Assembly: GCA_027531145.1 (NCBI GenBank)
Contig: JAPZRF010000006.1
Coordinates: forward strand, 1 to 64,000
Length of the DNA stretch: 64,000 bases
Reading direction: 5' to 3'
From: Brevundimonas sp.
Lineage (GTDB): Bacteria > Pseudomonadota > Alphaproteobacteria > Caulobacterales > Caulobacteraceae
The position numbers and the translations under genes are program-made. Every line of letters starts with the position of its first letter. Within the stretch, counting starts at the first letter, position 1. Positions 42,597 through 50,488 of this stretch are shown here, one piece after another. The notes under the pieces are model-generated. The model searched no databases, had not been told where the DNA came from, and was given only the letters and a program-made list of their open reading frames with translations.

Positions 42597-43981
42597 GCCG
42601 ACAGAACAGCTCGTGCAGACCGCTCGCCGGTCTCACAGGCGGCCTCCATGCCGTGTTCCTCGCGGCGTGTGTGTTCCCCGGCGAAGAAGACGCGCGTGTG
42701 GGCACCGCCGGGCTGCCACACCTGACCCAGGCCCTCACCCGGCCGAGGGGCGTGGCGGATACCCCCCGACAGTGGTCCGGCCCAGCTCCAGGAGAAGACC
42801 CCACGGACCTTGCCCGCCGAGGACGGCCGCACACGTGCCAGCTCCGACACCGCCCGCTCGACCCGATCGGCCTCGCCCATCTGGTCCCAATCGATGGCCC
42901 CGTCTCCATTGATCCAGCAGACGAGGCGTTCGACACCGCGTTCCGTCTCAACCGCGAAGACGCGCTCCAGCGGACCGTCGACATAGAGAGAGGGTGGCAA
43001 ACCATCGTCCTCCCAGAACGGGGACTCGGGCAAGAGATGAACCTGGGTCACTCGGGCGTATACCGCCCCGGACACGGCAGAGGAGAGCTCCGGGGGCAAG
43101 TGTGGACTGAAGGCGATAAGGGCCACTGCAGTCAGAGGCGCGGCCATGACGACGTGCCCGGCTCGGAGCGTCTCGCCGGAGTCAAGGCGAACCTCAACTC
43201 CCGAAGGGGTCTGCGAGACAGCCGTTACGAGCGCGCCGTAGCGGACAGGGACTGCCAGAGCGGCGGCCATGGCGGCAGGCAGGGTCGCGCTGCCTCCCAC
43301 AATCTCGCTGGCCCCCTCGGGTCCGGTCGGTGGCGGCGCATTGGGAGAGCGGGCGAACTCGCGGAACAGGCCGAGTGCCGACGCCCCGGCCAGTGAGGGG
43401 GCATTGGTCCAGCGGTCCATCAGCCGGATCGCTTCGGCAGACGCGCCGGCTTCTGTCAACAGATCGAAGGCGGAACGGTCGAAGGCGGCGAGTGCCGGGT
43501 CGGCAGCCTGATCCACGGTCCGGATCGGTGACAAGGGTCGCAACAGGCGGGCCTCCAACGCCGCGGGTGCGATCTCGCGCTCCGCGCCTACCGTGAGGTT
43601 CGCAGGGCTGGACGGCCAGTCAGCCGCTGCAACCAAGCGGTCGCCAATGGCGTAGCCGAAGCCACCAAACCGTCGGGTGATGGGACGAATCCCCACACCG
43701 AACCGCTCCGCCCACGCCCTGATCCGCCGGTAGTGAGGCCCGACCTCGACAGCGCCCACGTCAATCGTCAGACCGCCACCGCTCTCGGTTCTCAGTCGCC
43801 CGCCTGGCCGGTCTTGCGCCTCGAGCACCATAACCCGTGCGCCCGCATCCTGTAGCGTGAGGGCAGCCGACAGCCCCGCGAGACCGGCACCGACCACAAT
43901 CGCATCATGCCGAGCCTGAGACCTTACCCGACCCGCGAACGTCGCAGCCAGGCCAGCCGCAAGCAGCGCACGGCGGTCCAT
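42593..43981 (-). CDS. Tat-type exported flavin amine oxidase
   Basis: A 462-residue FAD protein of the monoamine oxidase/protoporphyrinogen oxidase superfamily. The leader is MDRRALLAAGLAATFAGRVR. The FAD motif AIVVGAGLAGLSAALTLQDAG is followed by VLEAQDRPGGRLRT, the full GR-motif. The C-terminus contains the flavin-binding FFAGEHTRREEHGMEAAC. Export of a folded flavoprotein through Tat fits the leader. The substrate could be an amine or a conjugated ring system to be oxidised. It is the last gene of the operator-C operon, and its start follows the preceding stop by one base. Confidence 0.83.
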   Translation of the reverse strand: MDRRALLAAGLAATFAGRVRSQARHDAIVVGAGLAGLSAALTLQDAGARVMVLEAQDRPGGRLRTESGGGLTIDVGAVEVGPHYRRIRAWAERFGVGIRPITRRFGGFGYAIGDRLVAAADWPSSPANLTVGAEREIAPAALEARLLRPLSPIRTVDQAADPALAAFDRSAFDLLTEAGASAEAIRLMDRWTNAPSLAGASALGLFREFARSPNAPPPTGPEGASEIVGGSATLPAAMAAALAVPVRYGALVTAVSQTPSGVEVRLDSGETLRAGHVVMAAPLTAVALIAFSPHLPPELSSAVSGAVYARVTQVHLLPESPFWEDDGLPPSLYVDGPLERVFAVETERGVERLVCWINGDGAIDWDQMGEADRVERAVSELARVRPSSAGKVRGVFSWSWAGPLSGGIRHAPRPGEGLGQVWQPGGAHTRVFFAGEHTRREEHGMEAACETGERSARAVLSA

Positions 43982-43982
43982 C

Positions 43983-44696
43983 TCAACGATCCAGCGCGAT
44001 CAATTCGTACCAGGTCTGCATGTAGCCGCCGACGCCGCCTTGAAGCATGATCGCGTCGGCATCGTCGGTGATCCAGACGTCATAGGGCGGATGCTGACCC
44101 GCCATCCCCGAGTTGCCGTCATCGATAAACTGGAAGTGCTTCGCGGCAAAGGTCCCGGCCTTGACCGTCACCGTCTCACGGCCGAGGAAGACGGCGTCGA
44201 TATTGACCTCAGCGATGACGGGCGGGGTCGCGCCCCGGTGGTCGGGGCTTGGCAGCATGACCCGCAGTTTCTTCTTCTCGCCCTCGACCCAGCCAAACAG
44301 GCTCAGCAGGTAGCCATCCGCCACGACAGGATGGGTGCCCATCCCATCGACGGGACCGTTCAACGGCATACGCTGGGACAGCCGGCCGATAGTGGGGCCG
44401 TAGCTCTCGCACTCGACAAAGTCTTGGGTGAAACGGAACCAACCTGAACCCATGAAGCGGTCGTCGACCGTGAGGCGAACATGACAATCCATGGGACGAC
44501 CGTGCTCGTCCAGCGAGTAAACAATGTCGCGAAGCACGCTGGGATGCGGTTCCTCGATCTCGCAATGGGCGCGGAGCGTTCGCTTGCCGTCGGTGTGATG
44601 GGTGAAGCGGAAATGCTCGATGCCTCGCGGCTGATCGAGGCGATCCGGCTTCTTGGACGTGTAGAGGATGGTGCCTGTGATGGAGCGATGCTTCAC
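43983..44696 (-). CDS. Uncharacterised protein, probable beta-barrel/lipocalin-like
   Basis: A 237-residue protein of no family I recognise with certainty. It has no signal peptide and is rich in alternating hydrophobic stretches. A segment ETVTVKAGTFAAKHFQFID resembles a motif seen in DUF3108-like beta-barrel proteins. GTG 44696 has GAGG eight bases upstream; the stop is one base before the amine oxidase ATG. It lies between an aldehyde dehydrogenase and an amine oxidase in the operator-C operon, so a binding or chaperone role for the substrate is possible. Function unknown. Confidence 0.6.
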   Translation of the reverse strand: MKHRSITGTILYTSKKPDRLDQPRGIEHFRFTHHTDGKRTLRAHCEIEEPHPSVLRDIVYSLDEHGRPMDCHVRLTVDDRFMGSGWFRFTQDFVECESYGPTIGRLSQRMPLNGPVDGMGTHPVVADGYLLSLFGWVEGEKKKLRVMLPSPDHRGATPPVIAEVNIDAVFLGRETVTVKAGTFAAKHFQFIDDGNSGMAGQHPPYDVWITDDADAIMLQGGVGGYMQTWYELIALDR

Positions 44697-44698
44697 GT

Positions 44699-46120
44699 CT
44701 AACCCTCTTCGGAAAAGGCCGCCAGCGGAACGGGCGGGGCGGTGTTGGCGATAAGCGCCTGGCGACGCAGGAACCGTCGATATCCCTCCTCACCCATCCG
44801 GGAAGGGCCGAGACCCGAGCTCTTGAAACCCTGCTTCGCTGCTTCGAAGAAGATGGAGGTCAGGGCCGCGTCATTCAGACTGATGGCCCCAGCCAGCAGC
44901 CGGCGGCCGATGGTCTCGGCTTCGTCCAGAGAGGCGGCGAAGACCGCGCCGGAGAGCCCATACTCCCCGTCGTTTGCCATCGAAACGGCCTCGTCCACGG
45001 CGTCGAAGGCGACGACAGGCAAGATGGGACCAAACGTCTCGTCCCGCATGACCAGCATGTCGGGAGTGACGCCGGTGAGAACGGTGGGGCGCAGCCAGAG
45101 GCCGCCGCCGTGGGTCTCGATCTCGCCGCCGGTCAGGACGCGGGCCCCCTTGTCGCGCGCATCGGCGATCTGGGCAGCCAGAATGTCTGCCTGGCGATCA
45201 AAGATGATCGGGCCTATCTCACCGGAAGCGATGTCGGGCCAGTTCAGGCGGGTGGCCTCAGCCTTCTGGACCAGAAGAGCGAGGAAGGCGTCATGGATCG
45301 GTCCGGCGACATAGATGCGCTCGATCGACTGGCAAGCCTGCCCCGTAGACAGGACCGAGCCGCGCAGTGCCGCGTCGGTCGCGGCCTCGAGATCTGCTCC
45401 CTCCAGAACGATCAGCGGGTCCTTGCCGCCGAGCTCAAGAAAGGCGGGGATCAGTTGCCCGGCGGCCTGGACGGCGACCTTGCGCCCTGTCGCGACCGAG
45501 CCGGTGAAACAGACGCAGTCGGCGGCGTAGACTACCGCTTGCCCTGTGATCCCATCGCCGGTGACGACGGCGAATACGGCTGCGAGATCGGGCACCTCGG
45601 CGAGGGCAGCGATCACAGGGGCTATGAAACGGGGTGTCACCTCGGACGGCTTCACCACGACAGCGCAACCAGCCAGCAGCGCCGGGACAGCGTCAATCAT
45701 GCCGAGCAGCAGGGGGAAGTTCCACGGACTGATCACGCCGACCAGGGGATAGGCTTTCCAGGCGGCGATGTGGCGCACGGACGGCAGCCCTCGACCCTGC
45801 ACCCAAGCCGGCGGGGCGTCGGCAGCGATGACGCGGGCCCAGCCTTCGATCGAGCCGACGACGCTGTCTATCTCCAGCCGGGCGATACGGCGGCGACCCG
45901 TATCGGTTTCCAGCGCGGCACCGATGGGTTCAGCGTGGCGGCGGAGCGCCTGTCCGAACGCGCGCAGCACCTCCAAACGGGAGACGGCTCCTCTGGCCTC
46001 CCAGGTGGCCTGTCCATCGCGCAGGCGGGCGGCGACATCGCCGACCTCGGGCGGGTCGAGCGCCTGTCCGCGCCAGTCGTGGACGCCAGTCCTCGGGTTG
46101 CGAGCAGTGAAATCCCTCAC
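44699..46120 (-). CDS. NAD(P)-dependent aldehyde dehydrogenase
   Basis: A 473-residue aldehyde dehydrogenase with VISPWNFPLLLGMIDAVPAL, FLELGGKDPLIVLEGADL (Glu region) and VLSTGQACQSIERIYV (catalytic Cys), followed by GPILPVVAFD. It lacks transmembrane segments and is cytoplasmic. The start overlaps the FAD-oxidase stop (ATGA). It would oxidise an aldehyde arising from the amine oxidase or the FAD-linked oxidase in the same operon. The family includes coniferyl aldehyde and succinate-semialdehyde dehydrogenases; the specific substrate is not readable. Confidence 0.85.
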   Translation of the reverse strand: MRDFTARNPRTGVHDWRGQALDPPEVGDVAARLRDGQATWEARGAVSRLEVLRAFGQALRRHAEPIGAALETDTGRRRIARLEIDSVVGSIEGWARVIAADAPPAWVQGRGLPSVRHIAAWKAYPLVGVISPWNFPLLLGMIDAVPALLAGCAVVVKPSEVTPRFIAPVIAALAEVPDLAAVFAVVTGDGITGQAVVYAADCVCFTGSVATGRKVAVQAAGQLIPAFLELGGKDPLIVLEGADLEAATDAALRGSVLSTGQACQSIERIYVAGPIHDAFLALLVQKAEATRLNWPDIASGEIGPIIFDRQADILAAQIADARDKGARVLTGGEIETHGGGLWLRPTVLTGVTPDMLVMRDETFGPILPVVAFDAVDEAVSMANDGEYGLSGAVFAASLDEAETIGRRLLAGAISLNDAALTSIFFEAAKQGFKSSGLGPSRMGEEGYRRFLRRQALIANTAPPVPLAAFSEEG

Positions 46121-47703
46121 AGGCCCAACACGCCGGGGTTCATGCGATGGGTCGGGTCAACATCGGCCTTGATCGCATCGATCAGCCGGCGACTGCCCTC
46201 ATCCAGACTGTCGCGCCAGGGATAGGTCCGCCCGATCTGGAAGTGAGCAGCACCAACTTCGTTGAAGGCGTCAATGGCGGCGGTGCGGGCCTCGGCGACC
46301 AGCGCGGTGACCTCAGGGTTCTCGCCATGGCGAGGCAATTTCGAAAGGACGTGGGGTTCAACCGTCGCCTCATGCAGGGCGCGACGCTCTTCCGGCCAAA
46401 CAAAAACGGGCTCGATCAGGAGGGCGTTGGTCGAGAGCGCCGTCAACATCATGCCGGTCTGAACCCCGCCCGCCTCGAATCGGGGCCTCAGCGCCTCGAA
46501 CCGGGCCATGATGGCGCGATAGGCGGCCTGGCCGTCCTGCAAGGCGACAATGCCATGAACCGGCACCCAGCGCTCGCCGTCGGGGCCCAGCACATTGTTC
46601 AGCGGCGTGAAGGGGCTGACCCTGACCACGCGCGGGATCGACGCTTCGACCTCGCGTCCACCCAGACCCAGGCAGATGCGGCGCGCCTCAACCAGATCAG
46701 CCTCGGCCCCGGCGGCGGAGCGGGCCTCGGCCGTCAGATGGATCGACCAATCATCAGCCCCGAGGAAGCCCCGCCCAGCAACCGCCGTTCGGGCGGCGGC
46801 CGCCATGCCCTTGAAAAGGTCGCCTCCGGACGTCGCGATGGCCCCCAGCGCCTTGACCCCCTGAAGGAGCGACGCGCGCTTCAGTCGCATCGCAGACAGA
46901 GACGGATCGAATCCGAACATGTCAGCCGCAACGCCAGCGCGGCTGATCTCGGCCGTCGCCGCCAGCGCCTGGTCTGCTGTGTCGAAAGCGAAGGAGCCGT
47001 GCGCCTCGTGCGCCGGCGTCCGCATGAGCCGGAGTGTGATCTCGGCCTTTACGCCGAGCGCGCCGCAGTCGCCGCAGAACAGGCCGGTCAGGTCAGGGCC
47101 GTAATGACGGTAGAAGACCCGGCCGTCGGCCTTGCGGCGAGCGCCGGTCGCGACGAGCCGCCCGTCGGCGAGGGCGACTGTCAGGCCAACCACGCTTTCG
47201 GACGTCGTGCCCCAGTGGCCCGCACCGAAGACGGCGTTCAGCTGGGACAGTCCGCCGCCGATCGTCGACGACACGCCGGACAGAGGGCCCCAGAAGGGCG
47301 TCCGCAGGCCATGCGGCTTCAGCGTCTCGTGCAGGGTCTTCCAGGTACAACCGGCCTCGACCGTGACCGTCATGGCGTCGGGATCGACGTGCAGAACCCG
47401 ATCCATCCGCGACAAGTCGATCAACGCGACCGGACCAGCATCCGAGGCATAGCCGCCGGTGTAGCTCATGCCACCGCCGCGCGGGGCCACGGGCAGGTTC
47501 AACCGTGCTGTTTCAGCAAGGGCCCGCGACAGGCCAGAAGTGTCTGCCGGGCGGAGAACAACGACCGGACGGCGACAGATCTTCCAGATGTCCTGGCCGT
47601 AGAGCTCCAGCAGGGCCGGATCGGTTGAGACGACCTCGGGGCTCAGCGCGGCCCGGAGAGCGTCGGCGGGCAAAGTGCGTGACAGGTCGTCGGCGGAGCT
47701 CAT
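46117..47703 (-). CDS. FAD-linked (PCMH-type) oxidoreductase
   Basis: A 528-residue protein with the VAO/PCMH flavin-binding fold: RPVVVLRPADTSGLSRALA and APRGGGMSYTGGY near residues 50-90, then SSTIGGGLSQ and GTTSESVVGL. It resembles glycolate oxidase/D-lactate dehydrogenase and 4-cresol/vanillyl-alcohol oxidase relatives. ATG 47703 overlaps the membrane-protein stop (ATGA), so the longer open frame is not used. Coupling to a small membrane protein suggests that electrons may be passed to the respiratory chain. The substrate is likely a 2-hydroxy acid or hydroxylated aromatic; uncertain. Confidence 0.8.
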   Translation of the reverse strand: MSSADDLSRTLPADALRAALSPEVVSTDPALLELYGQDIWKICRRPVVVLRPADTSGLSRALAETARLNLPVAPRGGGMSYTGGYASDAGPVALIDLSRMDRVLHVDPDAMTVTVEAGCTWKTLHETLKPHGLRTPFWGPLSGVSSTIGGGLSQLNAVFGAGHWGTTSESVVGLTVALADGRLVATGARRKADGRVFYRHYGPDLTGLFCGDCGALGVKAEITLRLMRTPAHEAHGSFAFDTADQALAATAEISRAGVAADMFGFDPSLSAMRLKRASLLQGVKALGAIATSGGDLFKGMAAAARTAVAGRGFLGADDWSIHLTAEARSAAGAEADLVEARRICLGLGGREVEASIPRVVRVSPFTPLNNVLGPDGERWVPVHGIVALQDGQAAYRAIMARFEALRPRFEAGGVQTGMMLTALSTNALLIEPVFVWPEERRALHEATVEPHVLSKLPRHGENPEVTALVAEARTAAIDAFNEVGAAHFQIGRTYPWRDSLDEGSRRLIDAIKADVDPTHRMNPGVLGL

Positions 47704-48350
47704 TGGGGCTTCCACAGACCCAGCAGGGCCGCCGCAAGCAGCAGCAGCCAGATGAAGAGAACGGCAGGGCGCGTCGCGGCGAGCGAGCGGGCGATACGCG
47801 TGTCGGCGTCGGCCTGTCCGGCTGCGAGCGCACCCAGCGCCGGGCCGAGGTCAGCGGTGAGGCGGCGGACAAGCAAGCCGGTGAGGACGCATCCGGCGAG
47901 GATGAGGAGCTTGAGGTTCACAAACAGTGGCCAACCAATGACCCCTGCCAGCCCCGCCACGCCGCCCGCGCCGAGACCGGCCGCCACGACCCAACGCAGG
48001 CCGAGGTCAATCTGGCGCAGGCTCGACGCGGGTGCGGCGTGGCCCAAATGAATTCGCCAGGCGACGAACAGCCAAATCAGGCTCGCCGCCCATGAGACCG
48101 CGATCCACACCAGATCGACCGCGACCCAGCCCCGCGCGGCCGCCAGGGTGAATCCCGTCGGAAACGCTAGGATGAGTGCTGTGCGAGGGGCCATGTCGAT
48201 GTCGCCCAGCAACCCGGCCGCTCCTAGCCTCGCCGCCCGGTCCTTGCCGGAATTGGAGATCAGGAAAGACGCAACGAACGCACCGAGATCGCCACCCAAC
48301 CAGTAAACCAGGATCAGAACGTGCAGCAGCAGGAGAAGCGCGTCGGCCAA
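47700..48350 (-). CDS. Integral membrane protein, CopD/DUF2269-like, unknown role
   Basis: About 216 residues with five or six hydrophobic segments. The first, LLLLLHVLILVYWLGGDLGA, carries a His and the xxWxGG pattern found in CopD/DUF2269-type membrane proteins, some of which bind haem or metals. The start is TTG 48350: GAGGG lies seven bases upstream, and no in-frame ATG fits. It is the first gene of the operator-C operon and is coupled to the FAD-linked oxidoreductase. I infer a membrane electron-transfer or anchoring partner for that enzyme; there is no direct proof. Confidence 0.65.
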   Translation of the reverse strand: MADALLLLLHVLILVYWLGGDLGAFVASFLISNSGKDRAARLGAAGLLGDIDMAPRTALILAFPTGFTLAAARGWVAVDLVWIAVSWAASLIWLFVAWRIHLGHAAPASSLRQIDLGLRWVVAAGLGAGGVAGLAGVIGWPLFVNLKLLILAGCVLTGLLVRRLTADLGPALGALAAGQADADTRIARSLAATRPAVLFIWLLLLAAALLGLWKPQ

Positions 48351-48361
48351 GGCATCGCCCT

Positions 48362-48387
48362 CAAATGATATAACTCTATATCATTTG
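48362..48387 (-). promoter_or_regulatory. GntR operator C, near-perfect palindrome
   Basis: CAAATGATATAA (48362-48373), spacer CT, CTATATCATTTG (48376-48387): 11 of 12 arm positions pair. This is among the most symmetric of the six sites. It lies between the stop of the GntR gene and the TTG start of the membrane protein, 12 bases upstream of that start. It would allow the regulator to repress the oxidoreductase operon running down to 42593 independently of its own transcription. Confidence 0.75.
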
Positions 48388-48419
48388 GTCGCGACGCTGT
48401 TGGCAAGCCCAAAGGGCGG

Positions 48420-49211
48420 TCAGGTCCAGCCTTCGGCCCCCGACTGGCGCCGGGACGTCATGTGGTACTGGAACCGGTCTGGGCGGTAGTGGCCGACAAT
48501 CATCTGAACGGGGCGGCCGTCTGCGCCGATCATGATCCGCTCTATCTTCAAGACGGGCGATCCCGACGGCACGTCCAGACAAGCCGAAACGGTGGGCGAG
48601 GCCGCGCCCGCTGTAATCCACTGCTCAGCCTCCACGGCCCCGGCTCCAGCGCGTTCCAGCAGCGTCAGCAGCGGTGTCGAGCGCAGTTCATCAATCGAAT
48701 AGCGTGCCGCGATTTCGGCGGGAACGAAGGTCGTCAGGTAGGAGAACGGTTCGCCTTGCAGTTTCCGCAGGCGGACGGCCCTCTGAACCGTCGCCCCGGG
48801 TTCAAGCTTCAGTCGCGCGACGACAAGTGCATCGGCTGGCTCGTCTGCCACCTCCAGCAGCTCCACCTCGGTCGTGAGCCCCATCGACTTCAGGGACGAG
48901 ATCAGGGTCTCGAAGGAGCCAGACACCAGCGGGATCACCCCTCCGGTAGACACGATCGTCCCTCGACCTCGATGGCGCGAGACCAGATTGTTGGCAGCCA
49001 GTTCGTTCAACGCCCGCTTGACAGTGATACGCGACACGTCGAAGGCCCGCGCCAGCTCCTGCTCACCAGGCAGGGTCTCGCCATCGGCGTAGACGCCCGA
49101 CTGGATGCGTTCGCGCAGGATCAGATAAACCTGATGATACAAGGGCGTGGGCAGGGCCCCGTTCAGAAGTCCCGAGTCGTCAGCCTCGATGTCTGATGCG
49201 CCGTCGGCCAA
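48420..49211 (-). CDS. GntR-family (HutC/FarR subfamily) regulator of module 3
   Basis: About 263 residues. The N-terminal winged helix (PLYHQVYLILRERIQSGVYA, LPGEQELARAFDVSRITVKRAL, NNLVSRHRGRGTIV) is followed by a UTRA ligand-binding domain (FSYLTTFVPAEIAARY, GSPVLKIERIMIGADGRPVQ). The long open frame extends far upstream into the nitrilase promoter and gene. TTG 49211 gives a normal family length but overlaps operator D; ATG 49250 is the alternative. Six copies of one inverted repeat stand at the module's control regions, so this is the probable master repressor. The effector is unknown, perhaps a pathway intermediate. Confidence 0.82.
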   Translation of the reverse strand: MADGASDIEADDSGLLNGALPTPLYHQVYLILRERIQSGVYADGETLPGEQELARAFDVSRITVKRALNELAANNLVSRHRGRGTIVSTGGVIPLVSGSFETLISSLKSMGLTTEVELLEVADEPADALVVARLKLEPGATVQRAVRLRKLQGEPFSYLTTFVPAEIAARYSIDELRSTPLLTLLERAGAGAVEAEQWITAGAASPTVSACLDVPSGSPVLKIERIMIGADGRPVQMIVGHYRPDRFQYHMTSRRQSGAEGWT

Positions 49212-49234
49212 ATGACCTATTCCTATACCAACTC
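49209..49234. promoter_or_regulatory. GntR operator D, autoregulatory and nitrilase promoter
   Basis: CAAATGACCTAT (49209-49220), spacer TC, CTATACCAACTC (49223-49234). The left arm keeps 9 and the right arm 7 of 12 consensus positions, making it the weakest of the six. It lies between the divergent GntR and nitrilase genes and overlaps the proposed TTG start of the regulator. TATACC inside it could be the -10 for the nitrilase gene. Lower affinity at the regulator's own site would suit autoregulation. Confidence 0.6.
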
Positions 49235-49274
49235 CGTCCGCGCTAGGCATAGGACGATCCGCACGGAGCGCGCA

Positions 49275-50321
49275 ATGTCCGACCCCTCGCCCTACATCGC
49301 TCTGGCCTTGCAGACGACCTGTTTCGCCGTCAACGGCGATGCCGACGCCCGCGCCAGTCGGCCGCGCATGGCGGAGGCGATCCGGCGGATCGGAGCCCAG
49401 ATCGCGGCGTCGAAACGCTTCATCGGTCCGGACGTGCGACTGGTCGTCCTGCCGGAGTACTTCCTGACGGGCTTTCCGATGGGGGAGCCCACCGCCGTCT
49501 GGTCCGAGAAGGCCTGCCTGGCACCCGGAGGGCCCGAGTATCGGGCGCTGGGGGAGGTTGCCCGCGCCAATGACGTCTTCCTGGCCGGCAACGCCTATGA
49601 GACCGACGAGCATTTTCCGGGCCTCTACTTCCAGTGCAGCTTCGTTGTGGCCCCCCCCGGAGAGGTGGTGCTTCGGTATCGCCGCCTTGTCACCCTGTTC
49701 GGTCCCAGCCCCTATGACGTCTGGGATCAATACCTGGCCCGGTACGGCCTGGATGGCGTCTTCCCCGTTGCCGACACCGAGATCGGTCGACTGGCGGCTA
49801 TCGCGTCGGAAGAGATCCTGTATCCCGAGATCGCTCGCGCCCAGGCCGTGCGCGGTGCCGAGGTGTTCGTCCACTCCTCAAGCGAGATCGCCGCCGCGCT
49901 GGCAACCCCGAAAAACGTCGCCAAACAGGCCCGCGCCATCGAGAACCTGACCTACGTCGTCAGCGCCAACTCGGCTGGCATAGAGGGCATCGCTATCCCC
50001 AGCGCCTCCACCGACGCATCATCAAAGATCATCGATTTCCGGGGTCAGGTGCTCGCAGAAGCGGGCTATGGCGAGAGCATGGCGGGCTACGCTGAAATCG
50101 ACGTGGGTGATCTGCGTCGTTACCGCCGCCGCCCGGGGATGCCCAACCTCCTGTCGCGCCAGCCCATGCACCTTTGGAGCCAGGCCTACGCCGACGTGGA
50201 CATCCAGCCGAGCAACACCCTGCTGGACGCGTGGGGCGGTCTGACCGTTCCGACCCCGGCTTTCTATGCCCAGCGTCAGCGAGCTGTGATCGACAAGCTG
50301 GTCGATGCGGGCCTGATATAG
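49275..50321 (+). CDS. Nitrilase-superfamily protein lacking the catalytic cysteine
   Basis: A 348-residue carbon-nitrogen hydrolase fold. The Glu of the triad is present (E61, VVLPEYFLTG). The usual Lys is Arg (R137, LRYRRLVTL) and the usual Cys is Ser (S178, AIASEEILYPE in place of xICYExxFPE). Other fold signatures, such as GAEVFVHSSSE, remain. ATG 49275 has GGAG nine bases upstream; an in-frame start at 49212 would place the operator in the coding region. Either it uses Ser as nucleophile, has another activity, or is a binding or regulatory protein. It is divergent from the GntR gene and precedes the second TonB receptor operon. Confidence 0.8.
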   Translation: MSDPSPYIALALQTTCFAVNGDADARASRPRMAEAIRRIGAQIAASKRFIGPDVRLVVLPEYFLTGFPMGEPTAVWSEKACLAPGGPEYRALGEVARANDVFLAGNAYETDEHFPGLYFQCSFVVAPPGEVVLRYRRLVTLFGPSPYDVWDQYLARYGLDGVFPVADTEIGRLAAIASEEILYPEIARAQAVRGAEVFVHSSSEIAAALATPKNVAKQARAIENLTYVVSANSAGIEGIAIPSASTDASSKIIDFRGQVLAEAGYGESMAGYAEIDVGDLRRYRRRPGMPNLLSRQPMHLWSQAYADVDIQPSNTLLDAWGGLTVPTPAFYAQRQRAVIDKLVDAGLI

Positions 50322-50439
50322 GCACCTTGAGCTTACCGGCGTTCACCGTGTCGTCATGGTTACGGTTTCTTGACAGCCGGAGGCTCTGAGCCGTGCCGCT
50401 ACATTGCAGCGTTGACGCCTGCTCTCTCTCGTCCATAGT

Positions 50440-50465
50440 CAAATGGCTTAAAAGTATATCATTTG
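50440..50465 (+). promoter_or_regulatory. GntR operator E upstream of second TonB receptor
   Basis: CAAATGGCTTAA (50440-50451), spacer AA, GTATATCATTTG (50454-50465). The right arm matches the consensus at 11 of 12 and the left at 9 of 12. It lies 23 bases before the receptor ATG. A TTGACG at about 50412 could be a -35 with a -10 close to the operator, but the spacing is not convincing. The site is well placed to control the receptor and CpcT-like genes. Confidence 0.7.
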
Positions 50466-50488
50466 GGCAATAGGAGGGGCTGGACCCA

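Noticed and set aside
46147..47628. Plus-strand frame of about 493 codons opposite the FAD-linked oxidase
   Set aside because: Antisense to a gene with clear flavin-binding motifs; the translation has no domain pattern and would lie inside another operon.
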